From Streptomyces sp. LUP47B (GTDB taxonomy: Bacteria; Actinomycetota; Actinomycetes; Streptomycetales; Streptomycetaceae), in the NCBI RefSeq assembly GCF_001746295.1, contig NZ_MJAH01000026.1:1-64000 (forward strand): a DNA stretch of 64,000 bases, in the 5' to 3' direction. The translations under genes and the position numbers were made by a program. Positions 44,541 to 53,758 of this stretch are shown in pieces. Each line of letters begins with the position of its first letter. The stretch's first letter is position 1. A model generated the notes under the pieces. It searched no databases. It had not been told where the DNA came from and saw only the letters and a list, made by a program, of their open reading frames with translations.

Positions 44541-44557
44541 CCCTCTCGGAGGTATCC

Positions 44558-45043
44558 ATGCGCCGCCGTTACACAGCCCCGTTGGCCGCCCTCGCCCTCG
44601 CCCTGCCCGCCCTGTTCCTCTCGGCCGCCGACGCCTCGGCCGTTCCGGCGGACAAGAGCCAGGTGCTCAGTTCCTGGACGCAGACATCCGCGAGCAGCTA
44701 CGACGCCTGGAGCGCCGCCCGGCAGAATCAGGCCGCGTGGAGCGCGTACGCTTTCGACTGGTCCACCGACTACTGCACCACGTCCCCGGACAACCCCTTC
44801 GGGTTCCCCTTCAAGAACGCCTGTGCCCGCCATGACTTCGGTTACCGCAACTACAAGGCGGCCGGCACCTTCGAGGCCGACAAGTCCCGTCTCGACAGCG
44901 CCTTCTACGCCGACCTGAAACGGGTGTGCGCGAGCTACTCCGGCGCGTCCCGCAGCGCTTGCGACGCCACGGCCTGGACGTACTACCAGGCCGTCTCCGC
45001 CTTCGGGAACTCGGCGGCCGTGGACGGCGCGGCCGTGGCCTGA
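44558..45043 (+). CDS. Secreted phospholipase A2
   Basis: A 161-residue secreted enzyme with a Sec signal peptide (about 1-28, hydrophobic APLAALALALPALFLSAADA) and a prokaryotic PLA2 domain. The catalytic His-Asp pair is in ACARHDFGYRNY (about residues 92-93), and the four cysteines for two disulfides are at DYCTT, NACAR, RVCAS and SACDA. It is close in design to the calcium-dependent S. violaceoruber enzyme. ATG 44558 has GGAGG 5 bases upstream, directly after the large hairpin. Confidence 0.93.
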   Translation: MRRRYTAPLAALALALPALFLSAADASAVPADKSQVLSSWTQTSASSYDAWSAARQNQAAWSAYAFDWSTDYCTTSPDNPFGFPFKNACARHDFGYRNYKAAGTFEADKSRLDSAFYADLKRVCASYSGASRSACDATAWTYYQAVSAFGNSAAVDGAAVA

Positions 45044-45087
45044 GCCTGCCGCATTCCCCCATTCCCGCTCGCCGGCCCGGGCGTCAC

Positions 45088-46443
45088 CTACGGGGTGACA
45101 TACCCGGGTCCGGCGGCACGCTCGCGGAGCATTTCGGCAACGAGAAACGCCAGATCGAGCGACTGGCTCCGGTTGAGCCTCGGGTCGCACGCTGTCTCAT
45201 AACGCCGGTGAAGGTGGCCCACCTGGATTTCGTCGCTGCCACCCACGCATTCCGTGACGTCGTCACCGGTGAGTTCGACATGAAGCCCCCCGGGATGAGT
45301 TCCCAATTCCCGGTGGACCTCGAAGAATCCGCGTGCCTCGTCCAGGATTTCCGCCACCCTGCGCGTTTTGCGGCCGTCCGGAGCGGTGAACGTGTTGCCG
45401 TGCATGGGATCGCACACCCAGCCCACCCGCATCCCTTCGGCGAGGGTCTTCTCGACGAGCGGGGGCAGCAGTTCCCGGACGTTCGTCGCGCCCATCCGCA
45501 CGACGAAGGTGAGTCGGCCGGGCTCCCTTTCCGGGTCGAGCCGATCGACGTAGCCGAGTACTTCGTCCGGCGTCGTGGCCGGCCCCAGCTTCACCGCCAG
45601 CGGGTTGGCGACACGGGAGAAGAACTCGACGTGAGGGCCGTCCAGGTCCCGGGTGCGCTCGCCGATCCACAGCAGATGGCCGCTGGTGGCATAGGTCTTT
45701 CCGGTGACCGGGTCCCGGCGTGCCAGGGCCCGTTCGTAGTCGAGCAGGAGACCTTCGTGGCTGGCGAACACCTCCGTGGTACGCACCCCGGCCGGATCGA
45801 CCCCGCACGCCGCCATGAAAGCGAGAGCCCGGTCGATCTCCTCGGCGAGCGCGGCGTAGCGCGCGCCTCCGGGGGAGTCCGCGACGAACCCTTGGTTCCA
45901 GGTGTGGGCCCGGTGCAGATCGGCGTCCCCCAGGGCGAAGGCCCGCACCAGATTCAGGACGACCGCCGACTTCTCGTACATGGTGCGCATACGGCGGGGG
46001 TCGGGCGTCCGGTCCCCGGCGGTGAAGGCCGGTCCGTTCACCGCGTCGCCCCGGTAGGAGGGCAGGGTGGTGCCGTCCCGTGACTCCATGGGGCTGGACC
46101 GGGGTTTGGCGAACTGACCCGCGAGCCGGCCGACCTTGACCACGGGCACGGACGCGCCGTAGGTGAGCACCACCGCCATCTGCAGCAGCGTCCGCAGCTT
46201 GCCGCGAATCCCGTCGGCGGTCACCCCGGCGAATGTCTCCGCGCAGTCGCCGCCCTGCAACAGGAAGGCCCGGCCCTGCGCCACCGCGCCGAGCTGAAGC
46301 CGGAGCTGGTCGCATTCCTGCCCGAAAACCAGGGGCGGGGCCGTCGACAACTCCTCGACCACGGAACGCAGGACCGTGGTGTCCGGCCACGGGGGCTGTT
46401 GTTTCGTGCGCGGTCCCGGTTGGTGATTCGGCTGCGATTCCAT
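45088..46443 (-). CDS. Class II 3-deoxy-D-arabino-heptulosonate-7-phosphate (DAHP) synthase
   Basis: A 451-residue plant-type (class II) DAHP synthase, joining phosphoenolpyruvate and erythrose-4-phosphate as the first shikimate step. Typical motifs are LLQGGDCAETFAGVTAD, VVKVGRLAGQFAKPRSSPME, THPGGLHVELTGDDVTEC and the metal-binding WVCDPMHGNT. It lies divergent from trpE at 46713 and is clearly dedicated to the trp/ebo locus rather than general metabolism, as second copies in secondary-metabolite clusters usually are. The ATG start has GGAAGGG about 11 bases upstream. A stem (45076-45108) overlaps its stop codon and may terminate both convergent genes. Confidence 0.94.
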   Translation of the reverse strand: MESQPNHQPGPRTKQQPPWPDTTVLRSVVEELSTAPPLVFGQECDQLRLQLGAVAQGRAFLLQGGDCAETFAGVTADGIRGKLRTLLQMAVVLTYGASVPVVKVGRLAGQFAKPRSSPMESRDGTTLPSYRGDAVNGPAFTAGDRTPDPRRMRTMYEKSAVVLNLVRAFALGDADLHRAHTWNQGFVADSPGGARYAALAEEIDRALAFMAACGVDPAGVRTTEVFASHEGLLLDYERALARRDPVTGKTYATSGHLLWIGERTRDLDGPHVEFFSRVANPLAVKLGPATTPDEVLGYVDRLDPEREPGRLTFVVRMGATNVRELLPPLVEKTLAEGMRVGWVCDPMHGNTFTAPDGRKTRRVAEILDEARGFFEVHRELGTHPGGLHVELTGDDVTECVGGSDEIQVGHLHRRYETACDPRLNRSQSLDLAFLVAEMLRERAAGPGYVTP

Positions 46444-46712
46444 GGCGTTCGATCAGCCCTTCCAGAAGATGGCCGCGGAGTATTCCGTGACGGCTGTCGT
46501 GAAGTCCGGTTGTTCCCACAGTGAATCCGGGTCTCCCGGCTCGGGGCAAGGATCGCGGCAGTGGTCCGTATTCCGGCTCGGGAAATGGTCTGGTCCCGTG
46601 CGTGCGCCTGGTGATTGTCTGGAGCACAATTCGCCGGGCCCGAATGCTCTGGGTATCCACCGGTGGGCATCCGGAAGACGGGCCCCGGACATCGCCTAAG
46701 CGAAGGAGTCCC

Positions 46713-48305
46713 ATGCACGCATCCGTGCGCACACCGGACCACGGTCCCGCAGCCGGTCCCCTGGGGGTGCGGGTCACCGAGACCCGGCTGCCGCGGCACG
46801 CCCCTCTCGACCTCTACACCATGCTGCGCCACGAATTCGGCGTCCGGGAGGTGTTCCTGCTGGAGAGCCTGGGCGGGCCCGAGGAACACCGGGGGCCGAC
46901 CGCCGTGGGGTTCGGCCGACTCGCCGAGATCCGGGTGCACGCCCGGCACGTGGAGATCGACGGCGCCCCGGCCGTGGCCGCGGCATTCGCCGAATGCGCC
47001 ACCGGCGTCGGGCTCACCCCCGAACCCTCGGGCGACGCCGGCGCGCTGAGACTCGCGCCCACCGGACCGGAACAGATATGGCGGCTGCTGGCGGCCGCCC
47101 AGGGGGTGTTCCAGGTGGACACCGCGCTGCCCCCGTCCTCGTACACCTTCGGGTTCCTGACCAGCATCGCCTACGAGGCGGCCTGGCACATGGAGGAACT
47201 GCCCCGCCGCGACGACGCCTTGGGCCCACCGGACCTCACCCTCACGCTGTTCCGCGACACGGTGTGGTACGACGTCGACTCCGGCGGCGTCCGACTGCTG
47301 CGGACGGACTCCACGGACGGCCGGCTCTTCCCGGTCCGGCCCCCGCTCGACCTCGTGGACCTGGCCGCCCGGGCGGCCGCGGCTCCCACCACCGTCGTCC
47401 CGGAGGCGCCCCGACCGCGCGCCGTACGGGACTCGGTGCCCCGTGAGACCTTCCTGGACCAGGCCCGGGTCTGTCTGGAGCACATCGGCGTGGGCGACAT
47501 CTACCAGATCCAGCTCGGTCATCGTATCGACGTGCTCACCGAGTTGACGCCGCCGGACGTCTACCGGAGGTTGCGCGCCCGCAACCCCTCGCCGTACATG
47601 TATCTGCTGCCCCGCGCCGGCGGTGAACTCGTCGGCGCCAGCCCGGAGTTGTTCTTCCGAAGCGAGGACGGCGAGATCACCATGCGTCCGATCGCGGGAA
47701 CCACCCGGCGCGGCGACGACCCGGATGAGAACGAAAGGCGCGTCAAGCAGATGCTGGCCAGCTCCAAGGAGCAGGCGGAGCACATCATGCTGGTGGACCT
47801 GTGCCGCAACGACATCGGCCGGGTCAGCCTGCCCGGCACCCTGCCGGTGGAACGGCTGATGACGGTCGAGGGCTTCTCGCACGTCTTCCACCTCGTCTCC
47901 ACGGTCCGAGGCCGGCTCGAACCCGGCACCTCCGCCTGGGACGCGCTGCGCGCGACCTTCCCGGCCGGCACCATGAGCGGCGCCCCCAAACTGCGTGCCA
48001 TGGAGATCATCAACTCCCTGGAGCGCCAGGCGCGGGGCAGTTACGCGGGGGCTGTGGGGCTCGTCGACGTCCGCGGGTGGACCGAACTCGCCCTGTGCAT
48101 CCGGACGATCACCCACGACGGCGGGGTCTACTCGACCCAGAGCTCGGCCGGCATCGTCGCGGAGTCCCGGATCGAGGCCGAATGGGACGAGACGCTGGCG
48201 AAAATGGGCGCCGCGTACTGGGCCCTGACCGGGGCGGAACTCGTGGGTGACGGACTCGGAGCCGGGGCCGACGTGGAGCCGGCCTGGGAGGGGTGGACGG
48301 CGTGA
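46713..48305 (+). CDS. trpE: Anthranilate synthase component I
   Basis: A 530-residue chorismate-using enzyme with N-terminal TrpE domain and C-terminal chorismate-binding domain. GASPELFFR, RPIAGTTRRG, EHIMLVDLCRNDIGR and FPAGTMSGAPKLRAME are intact. PIAGT (not PIKGT) points to anthranilate rather than aminodeoxychorismate formation. Amide nitrogen comes from TrpG, whose start overlaps this stop by 4 bases. ATG 46713 has GAAGGAG 5 bases upstream. The 269-base divergent leader toward the DAHP synthase gene has stems (CCACCGGTGG near 46655) but no Trp-rich leader peptide. Confidence 0.94.
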   Translation: MHASVRTPDHGPAAGPLGVRVTETRLPRHAPLDLYTMLRHEFGVREVFLLESLGGPEEHRGPTAVGFGRLAEIRVHARHVEIDGAPAVAAAFAECATGVGLTPEPSGDAGALRLAPTGPEQIWRLLAAAQGVFQVDTALPPSSYTFGFLTSIAYEAAWHMEELPRRDDALGPPDLTLTLFRDTVWYDVDSGGVRLLRTDSTDGRLFPVRPPLDLVDLAARAAAAPTTVVPEAPRPRAVRDSVPRETFLDQARVCLEHIGVGDIYQIQLGHRIDVLTELTPPDVYRRLRARNPSPYMYLLPRAGGELVGASPELFFRSEDGEITMRPIAGTTRRGDDPDENERRVKQMLASSKEQAEHIMLVDLCRNDIGRVSLPGTLPVERLMTVEGFSHVFHLVSTVRGRLEPGTSAWDALRATFPAGTMSGAPKLRAMEIINSLERQARGSYAGAVGLVDVRGWTELALCIRTITHDGGVYSTQSSAGIVAESRIEAEWDETLAKMGAAYWALTGAELVGDGLGAGADVEPAWEGWTA

Positions 48306-48874
48306 ACGTGCTCATTGTGGACGCGTACGACAGCTTCACGCACATCATCGACCGGTACGTCCGCTCCCTCGGAGTGCGGACGCAGGTCGTGCGCTCCGGC
48401 ACCAGGAGCCCGGACGAGCTCGCCGCCGGGTGCCCCGACGCGGTCGTCCTCGGGCCGGGTCCCGGGCATCCCGCGGACTCGGGACACGTCGAACTGGTCC
48501 ACCGGTTCGCGGGCGAGGTGCCCCTGCTGGGGGTGTGCCTCGGGCACCAGGCCATCGCGCTCGCCCTCGGGGGCCGCGTGCAGGTCGCTGACCACCTGAT
48601 GCACGGGCGGACCAGCACCGTACGGCATGACGGCACCGGGGTGTTCGCGCGGGCGCCGCAGACCGTGGAGGTCACGCGCTACCACTCCCTCGTCGTGGCC
48701 GAGCCACTGCCTGCGCAGCTGACCGTTACGGCCCGCTCCCAGGACGACGGGTACGTGATGGGTCTGCGTCACCGCGAACTGCCCCTTGAGGGAGTGCAGT
48801 TCCATCCCGAGAGCATCACCACCACCGGCGGTCTGGACATGCTCGCGGACTTCCTGTCCGTGACACACCGCTGA
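48302..48874 (+). CDS. trpG: Anthranilate synthase component II (glutamine amidotransferase)
   Basis: A 190-residue class I amidotransferase. Nucleophile Cys is in LGVCLGHQAIA (about residue 79) and the His-Glu pair in GVQFHPESI, with the oxyanion loop LGPGPGHP. It releases ammonia from glutamine for TrpE. GTG 48302 overlaps the trpE stop (GTGA) and has GGGAGGGG 8 bases upstream, so the pair is translationally coupled. The reading frame has no fusion to trpE, unlike the single-chain phenazine-type enzymes. Confidence 0.93.
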   Translation: MNVLIVDAYDSFTHIIDRYVRSLGVRTQVVRSGTRSPDELAAGCPDAVVLGPGPGHPADSGHVELVHRFAGEVPLLGVCLGHQAIALALGGRVQVADHLMHGRTSTVRHDGTGVFARAPQTVEVTRYHSLVVAEPLPAQLTVTARSQDDGYVMGLRHRELPLEGVQFHPESITTTGGLDMLADFLSVTHR

Positions 48875-48894
48875 CCGGCTCATCGGCCGCCGCC

Positions 48895-50319
48895 TCACGC
48901 GGACCTGGCCACGCCCCGTTCCCCGCGGGGCAGTCTCGCCCAGACCCGGCCGAGTTCGCGTACCGCGTCGAGCAGCGCGGTCGTGGGCAGGCCGGCGTAG
49001 CCGACCACCAGAGCGGGGTCGGGCCTGCGGGCGAGGGTGCCGAACTCGCTTCCCCCGCGCACCAGTACGGAGTGGCGCAGGGCCCCCGCCACCAGCAGCG
49101 CCTCGTCGGTGTGCGGGGGAAGTCGCAGATAGGCATGCAGCCCGGCGGCCGCGCCGGTCACCATCGTGCCCGGCAGGTGTCGGTGGACCGCCAGGGTGAG
49201 GGCCTCCCGGCGACCCCGGTAGCGGGCCCTGAGCCTGCGCAGGTGGCGGTCCAGGGCGCCGCCGCGCAGCAACTCGGCGAAGGCCAGCTGCGTCAGCGCC
49301 TCCGAGCCCAGATCGCGTTCGCCGCGCACCTGCTCCAGCGCGGCGAGCACCGTCGGCGGGGCGGCCAGCCAGCCGAGCCTCAGGGCGGGAGCCAGGGCCT
49401 TGCTCGTCGTGCCCGCGTACACGACGCGTTCGGGTGCCATCCGCTGCAGGGCCAGTGGATGCGGCCGGCGCTCCAGCCAGAAGTCACCGTCGTAATCGTC
49501 CTCGATCACATAGCCATCCGTTCCACGGGCCCAGTCGACCAGTTCGGCCCGGCGCCGTGCCGACAGAGTGACACCCGTGGGGAACTGGTGGAACGGCGTC
49601 ACCAGGACCGCGCGTACCCCGCTGCGTGCCAGCGCCGCCACGTCGACGCCCTCGGCGTCGACGGGAACGGGCACGGTGGACAGCCCGGCTTCCTGGACGA
49701 ACCGGTGCTGGCGGACCAGGCCCGGATCCTCCACCGCCACCGTACCGATGCCCAGTCGGGGAAGCGCCGAGCACAGCAGCGCCAGGCCGTGGGCGAAACC
49801 CTGGACCACCATGATCCGTTCGGGCGCGGTCCGCACCCCGCGCACCCGGCCCAGATAGCGCGCCAGCTCCTCACACAGCGCCCGGGCGCCGGACAGCGGG
49901 GGATAGTCGAGCTCCGCGCGCCCCACGTTCCGCAGGGCCCGCTGGTAGGCGCCGACCCACTCACGGTGCGGAAAGTGCGCCGGCACCGCCCCGCCGGTGC
50001 GCAGGTCCCAGCGCACCGCGGGCACCCGGCCCTCGTCGAGGAGCGTCGGTACCCGCGCAGCGGGGGCGAGGTGACCGGCCACCCGGGTGCCCGAGCCCTG
50101 TACCGCCTCCAGATACCCCTCGGCGATCAGTTGCCCGTACGCCTCCACCACCACACTGCGCGAGACGCTCAGATCGTCGGCGAGCGCTCGGCTGGACGGG
50201 AGTCGGGTGCCCGGACGCAGCACACCCTCGGTGATCTCCCGCTTGACCGCCGTCTGGATCTGGCTGGTCAGCGGCTGCGAGGAGTCCCGGGAGACCTCGA
50301 CCGAGGCGAGCCAGACCAT
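48895..50319 (-). CDS. MocR/PdxR-type regulator of the trp/ebo locus
   Basis: A 474-residue MocR regulator. The GntR winged helix (about 10-80) has QIQTAVKREITEGVLRPGTR and SVVVEAYGQLIAEGYLEAVQ. The aminotransferase domain follows with FPTGVTL, IEDDYDGDFW and the PLP lysine in AGTTSKALAPALRLGW. ATG 50319 has AAAGGA about 8 bases upstream. It lies between trpEG and trpD, divergent from trpD, and is the only regulator inside the locus; control of trpD and neighbours by an amino-acid or PLP-linked ligand is inferred. Confidence 0.88.
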   Translation of the reverse strand: MVWLASVEVSRDSSQPLTSQIQTAVKREITEGVLRPGTRLPSSRALADDLSVSRSVVVEAYGQLIAEGYLEAVQGSGTRVAGHLAPAARVPTLLDEGRVPAVRWDLRTGGAVPAHFPHREWVGAYQRALRNVGRAELDYPPLSGARALCEELARYLGRVRGVRTAPERIMVVQGFAHGLALLCSALPRLGIGTVAVEDPGLVRQHRFVQEAGLSTVPVPVDAEGVDVAALARSGVRAVLVTPFHQFPTGVTLSARRRAELVDWARGTDGYVIEDDYDGDFWLERRPHPLALQRMAPERVVYAGTTSKALAPALRLGWLAAPPTVLAALEQVRGERDLGSEALTQLAFAELLRGGALDRHLRRLRARYRGRREALTLAVHRHLPGTMVTGAAAGLHAYLRLPPHTDEALLVAGALRHSVLVRGGSEFGTLARRPDPALVVGYAGLPTTALLDAVRELGRVWARLPRGERGVARSA

Positions 50320-50466
50320 CACCAACGTCCTTTCAGCGCAAGGGAATTGGACTGCCGATGACGCTCACGACTGGTCTGGCGGTGCATGTGCGGCGGCTCC
50401 CAGACTGATCCATGGGACGGCCCGCGCCCGCATGGCGGGGGCGCGACGACGGTGGAGGGGGTTGCG

Positions 50467-51519
50467 GTGAAAGCAGCGGAGCCTGACTGGCCCGGACTGC
50501 TCGACGCGGTGCTCGGCGGCGCGGATCTGACGTCCGACGACACGGTGTGGGCGATGGAACGCGTCATGCGCGGTGAGGCGAGCCCGGCTCGGCTGGCCGG
50601 CCTGCTGGTGGCGCTGCGCGCCAAGGGCGAGACGGTGGACGAGGTCACCGGCCTGATCCGGGGACTGCTCGCGCACGCCCTGCCGCTCGCCGTGCCTGGG
50701 CCGACCCTGGACATCGTCGGGACCGGCGGCGACGGAGCCGACACCGTCAACATCTCGACCATGGCCGCGATCGTGGCGGCCGGTGCGGGTGCCAGAGTCA
50801 CCAAGCACGGCAACCGCTCGGCCTCCTCCGCGTGCGGCTCCGCCGATGTGCTGGAGCGGCTCGGAGTCGTCCTCGAACTGCCGCCGCACGAGGTGGCCGA
50901 CGTGGCCGAGGAGGCCGGGATCACGTTCTGCTTCGCACCGCACTTCCATCCGGCGCTGCGACACGCTGCCCCGACCCGGCGGGAGCTGGGCATCCGGACC
51001 GTTTTCAACCTGTTGGGCCCGCTATCCAACCCGGCCTCGCCCACGGCCCAGGCGGTCGGCACGGCCGACGCCCGGAACGCCCCGCTGATCGCCGGAGTAC
51101 TGGCCCACCGGGGGACCAGCGCACTGGTCTTTCGCGGTGACGACGGGCTGGACGAACTGACGGTCACCACTACCTCCGAGGTCTGGTCGGTCCAGGACGG
51201 GACGGTCCGCCGGGAGACGTTCGACCCGCTGGACATCGGCATCGCCCGCGCCCGCCGCGAGGAACTGCGCGGTGGCGACGCCGATCACAACGCGGGTGTC
51301 GTGCACGCACTGCTCGCCGGGGAACGGGGACCGATACGGGACGCGGTGCTGCTGTCGGCCGCCGCGGGACTGGCCGCGCTGCGCCCTTCGTCACTGCCCG
51401 TCGCCGAGCGCATCGCCGCGGGACTCGGGCCGTGCGCCGAGGCGATCGACTCGGGCGCGGCCGCCGCCGTACTGGAGCGGTGGGTGGAGCTCACCGCCAA
51501 GCGGGCCGCCGCGGGATGA
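50467..51519 (+). CDS. trpD: Anthranilate phosphoribosyltransferase
   Basis: A 350-residue TrpD with the glycine-rich PRPP loop DIVGTGGDGADTVNIST, KHGNRSASSACGSADVLE and the DE metal motif in DDGLDELTVT. It adds phosphoribose to anthranilate. GTG 50467 was chosen because GGAGGGGG lies 5 bases upstream; the open frame upstream is leader. It is convergent with trpC, with 41 bases between the ends. Confidence 0.94.
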   Translation: MKAAEPDWPGLLDAVLGGADLTSDDTVWAMERVMRGEASPARLAGLLVALRAKGETVDEVTGLIRGLLAHALPLAVPGPTLDIVGTGGDGADTVNISTMAAIVAAGAGARVTKHGNRSASSACGSADVLERLGVVLELPPHEVADVAEEAGITFCFAPHFHPALRHAAPTRRELGIRTVFNLLGPLSNPASPTAQAVGTADARNAPLIAGVLAHRGTSALVFRGDDGLDELTVTTTSEVWSVQDGTVRRETFDPLDIGIARARREELRGGDADHNAGVVHALLAGERGPIRDAVLLSAAAGLAALRPSSLPVAERIAAGLGPCAEAIDSGAAAAVLERWVELTAKRAAAG

Positions 51520-51560
51520 GACCGGTGCCGGCCGCCGGGCCGGGGCCCGCGGCCGGTGGC

Positions 51561-52349
51561 TCAGCGGCGGCCCGCCGCGCAGAGGGCGCGGACCGCGGCC
51601 ATCGGCTCTCCTCCCGTCACCAGGGCGGTGCCGACGAGTACGGCGTCCGCGCCCGCCGCGGCACAGGCGGCCACGTCCCCCGCGTCGCGGATGCCCGACT
51701 CGGCGATCCGCACCACGCCGTCCGGGATCCGCCCCGCGATCCTCGCGAACGCCGTCCGGTCCACCTCCAGGCTGCGCAGGTCCCGGGTGTTGATCCCGAT
51801 CACCTGCGCCCCCGCGTCGGCGGCCCGGGCGATCTCCTCCGCGTCGTGCGCCTCCACCAGCGGGGTCAGCCCCGCGGCACGCGCCTCGGCCACCAGGGTC
51901 GGCAGCCGCTCGCCGTCCAGCGCGGCCGCGATCAGCAGCACCAGGTCCGCGCCATGGGCGCGTGCCTCCCACACCTGGTAGCGGGTCACCACGAAGTCCT
52001 TGCGCAGCACGGGAATCCGTACCCGTTCCCGCACCGCGTCCAGATCGCCGAGACCGCCCCCGAAACGCCGTTCCTCCGTCAGCACGCTGACGGCGGCCGC
52101 GCCACCGTCCTCGTACGCCCCGGCCAGCGCCGCGGGATCCGGGATGTCCGCGAGCCGTCCGGCGGACGGACTGATCCGCTTCACCTCGGCTATCACCCGC
52201 ACCCCGGGCCCCGCGCGCAGCGCCGCCACCCCGTCCAGGGCCTCGGGTACGGCGGCCGCCCGCTGCCGCAGTTCCTCCAGCGACACCCTGCCGCGGCGCA
52301 CCGCCAGATCGGCGAGCACGCCGTCCACGATCGAGTCGAGTACGTTCAC
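51561..52349 (-). CDS. trpC: Indole-3-glycerol phosphate synthase
   Basis: A 262-residue TIM-barrel enzyme with AEVKRISPSAGRL, IPVLRKDFVV, PLVEAHDAEE, GINTRDLRSLEVD and AESGI, closing the indole ring from carboxyphenylaminodeoxyribulose phosphate. Its GTG start overlaps the eboF stop by 4 bases, making it the last gene of the seven-gene ebo operon rather than a neighbour of the other trp genes. No trpF is present, as expected where PriA does that step, and no trpA or trpB was found, so indole-3-glycerol phosphate appears to be the local end product. Confidence 0.94.
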   Translation of the reverse strand: MNVLDSIVDGVLADLAVRRGRVSLEELRQRAAAVPEALDGVAALRAGPGVRVIAEVKRISPSAGRLADIPDPAALAGAYEDGGAAAVSVLTEERRFGGGLGDLDAVRERVRIPVLRKDFVVTRYQVWEARAHGADLVLLIAAALDGERLPTLVAEARAAGLTPLVEAHDAEEIARAADAGAQVIGINTRDLRSLEVDRTAFARIAGRIPDGVVRIAESGIRDAGDVAACAAAGADAVLVGTALVTGGEPMAAVRALCAAGRR

Positions 52350-53758
52350 GCCGTGCCACTCCTCGGGGCCGGGGCCGCGGGGACGAGCCCCGACAGCCGC
52401 AGGATCAGGTCCTTCACGTCCGTGACATGGAACCGCTCGCGCTCCGCCGTCCGGTCGGAACAGAGCAGCACCGGAGCGTCGCGCGGATCGTCGGGCAGCC
52501 GGCCGTGGGTGCCGCGCACCACCGACGCGTCCAGCGGTACCACGGTCAACGGAGCCCGCATCCCGGCCCGCTTGCGCAGCAGCGCCAGCGCGGCCCGCCC
52601 CTTCACCCAGCGGTCGTGCGGATCGAAGAAGAGTTCCGCCGGGTCGTAGCCGGGTTTGCGGTGGATCTCCACACCGCGCGCGAAGTCGGGCGCGCGGGTC
52701 GAGTCGAGCCAGTAGTAGTACGTGAACCAGGCGTCCGGTTCCGCGACCGCGACCAACTCGCCCGACCGCTCGTGACCGGCCCCCAGCTTGCGCTGCGCGG
52801 ACCGGTCGAGCACCTGGTCCACGCCTGGTAGTTCGCGCAGCACCTCGCGCGCTCGCGGGAGGTCCGCCGGATCGGCTACGTAAACGTGCGCCACCTGGTG
52901 GTCGGCCACGGCGAACGCGCGAGAGGTGTGCGGGTCCAGGTACTCCATGCCCCGCTGGGCGTACACCGAGAGCAGGCCCGCCCGGCGCAGCGCCCGGTTG
53001 ATGTCGACAGGCCGGCGCGCGGCGGTGATGCCGTACTCGCTCAGCGCCACCACCGTGATGCCCCGCTCCCGCGCCTCGTCCAGCAGCGGGGCGAGGGCGG
53101 CGTCGGTCATGCGGGCCGCCCTGATCGCCTCAGGGCCGTCGGGCCCGTACCGCTGCAGGTCGTAGTCGAGATGCGGGACGTAGACGAACGAGAGGTCGGG
53201 CGAGACGGTGCGCAGTACGAGACGGGCCGCGGCGGCGATCCACCGGGAGGAGGAGATGTCCGCGGCCGGACCCCAGTACCGGAACAGGGGGAACGGGCCG
53301 AGCGCGTCGGTGAGGGCGTCCCGCAGCCCGGCCGGGCGGGTGTAGCAGTCGGGTTCCTTCCGGCCGTCGTAGCGGTAGACCGGGCGCGGGGTCAGGACGG
53401 TGTCGACGTCGGCGCCCATCGCGTACCACCAGCACAGGTAGGCGCTGCGGTGGGCAGGGTCCAGCAGCCGCGCGGCCTGCCACACCTTCTCGCCCGCCAC
53501 CAGGCCGTTGTGCTGCCCCCAGAAGGTGACCTCGCCGCGGTCGCGCGCGTACCAGCCGTTGGCGACCGCGCCGTGCTGCCCGGGCTGGAGCCCGGTGATG
53601 ACGCTCGCCTGGACCGTGGAGGTCACCGCGGGGAAGACGGTGCTCAGCGCAGCGGTGAAGCCCGCCTCGCCGATCGCGCGCAGGTTCGGCATGTGGGGCA
53701 GCAGCCGCGGGGTGACCCCGACCGTACACAGCACCACCACCGCTCGGCGTGCGCTCAT
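52346..53758 (-). CDS. eboF: Ebo-system nucleotide pyrophosphatase/phosphodiesterase-like protein (EboF type)
   Basis: A 470-residue alkaline-phosphatase-superfamily protein. The nucleophile threonine segment is FPAVTSTVQASVITGLQPGQ followed by HGAVANGWY, and the metal-site loop is VPHLDYDLQRYGPDG. The usual SDHG metal motif reads SEYG and the first metal position appears as VVLCTVG, so its catalytic state is uncertain. It lies between eboE (4-base overlap) and trpC (4-base overlap). In other bacteria eboF-like genes end the ebo operon. There is no signal peptide, so it acts in the cytoplasm. Confidence 0.82.
   Translation of the reverse strand: MSARRAVVVLCTVGVTPRLLPHMPNLRAIGEAGFTAALSTVFPAVTSTVQASVITGLQPGQHGAVANGWYARDRGEVTFWGQHNGLVAGEKVWQAARLLDPAHRSAYLCWWYAMGADVDTVLTPRPVYRYDGRKEPDCYTRPAGLRDALTDALGPFPLFRYWGPAADISSSRWIAAAARLVLRTVSPDLSFVYVPHLDYDLQRYGPDGPEAIRAARMTDAALAPLLDEARERGITVVALSEYGITAARRPVDINRALRRAGLLSVYAQRGMEYLDPHTSRAFAVADHQVAHVYVADPADLPRAREVLRELPGVDQVLDRSAQRKLGAGHERSGELVAVAEPDAWFTYYYWLDSTRAPDFARGVEIHRKPGYDPAELFFDPHDRWVKGRAALALLRKRAGMRAPLTVVPLDASVVRGTHGRLPDDPRDAPVLLCSDRTAERERFHVTDVKDLILRLSGLVPAAPAPRSGTA

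Noticed and set aside
46620..46712. trp leader-peptide attenuator before trpE
   Set aside because: No short frame with clustered Trp codons is seen; only stems without a clear terminator.
45263..46777. 504-codon minus-strand frame over the DAHP synthase gene
   Set aside because: It is a shifted frame of the DAHP synthase gene, without domains.
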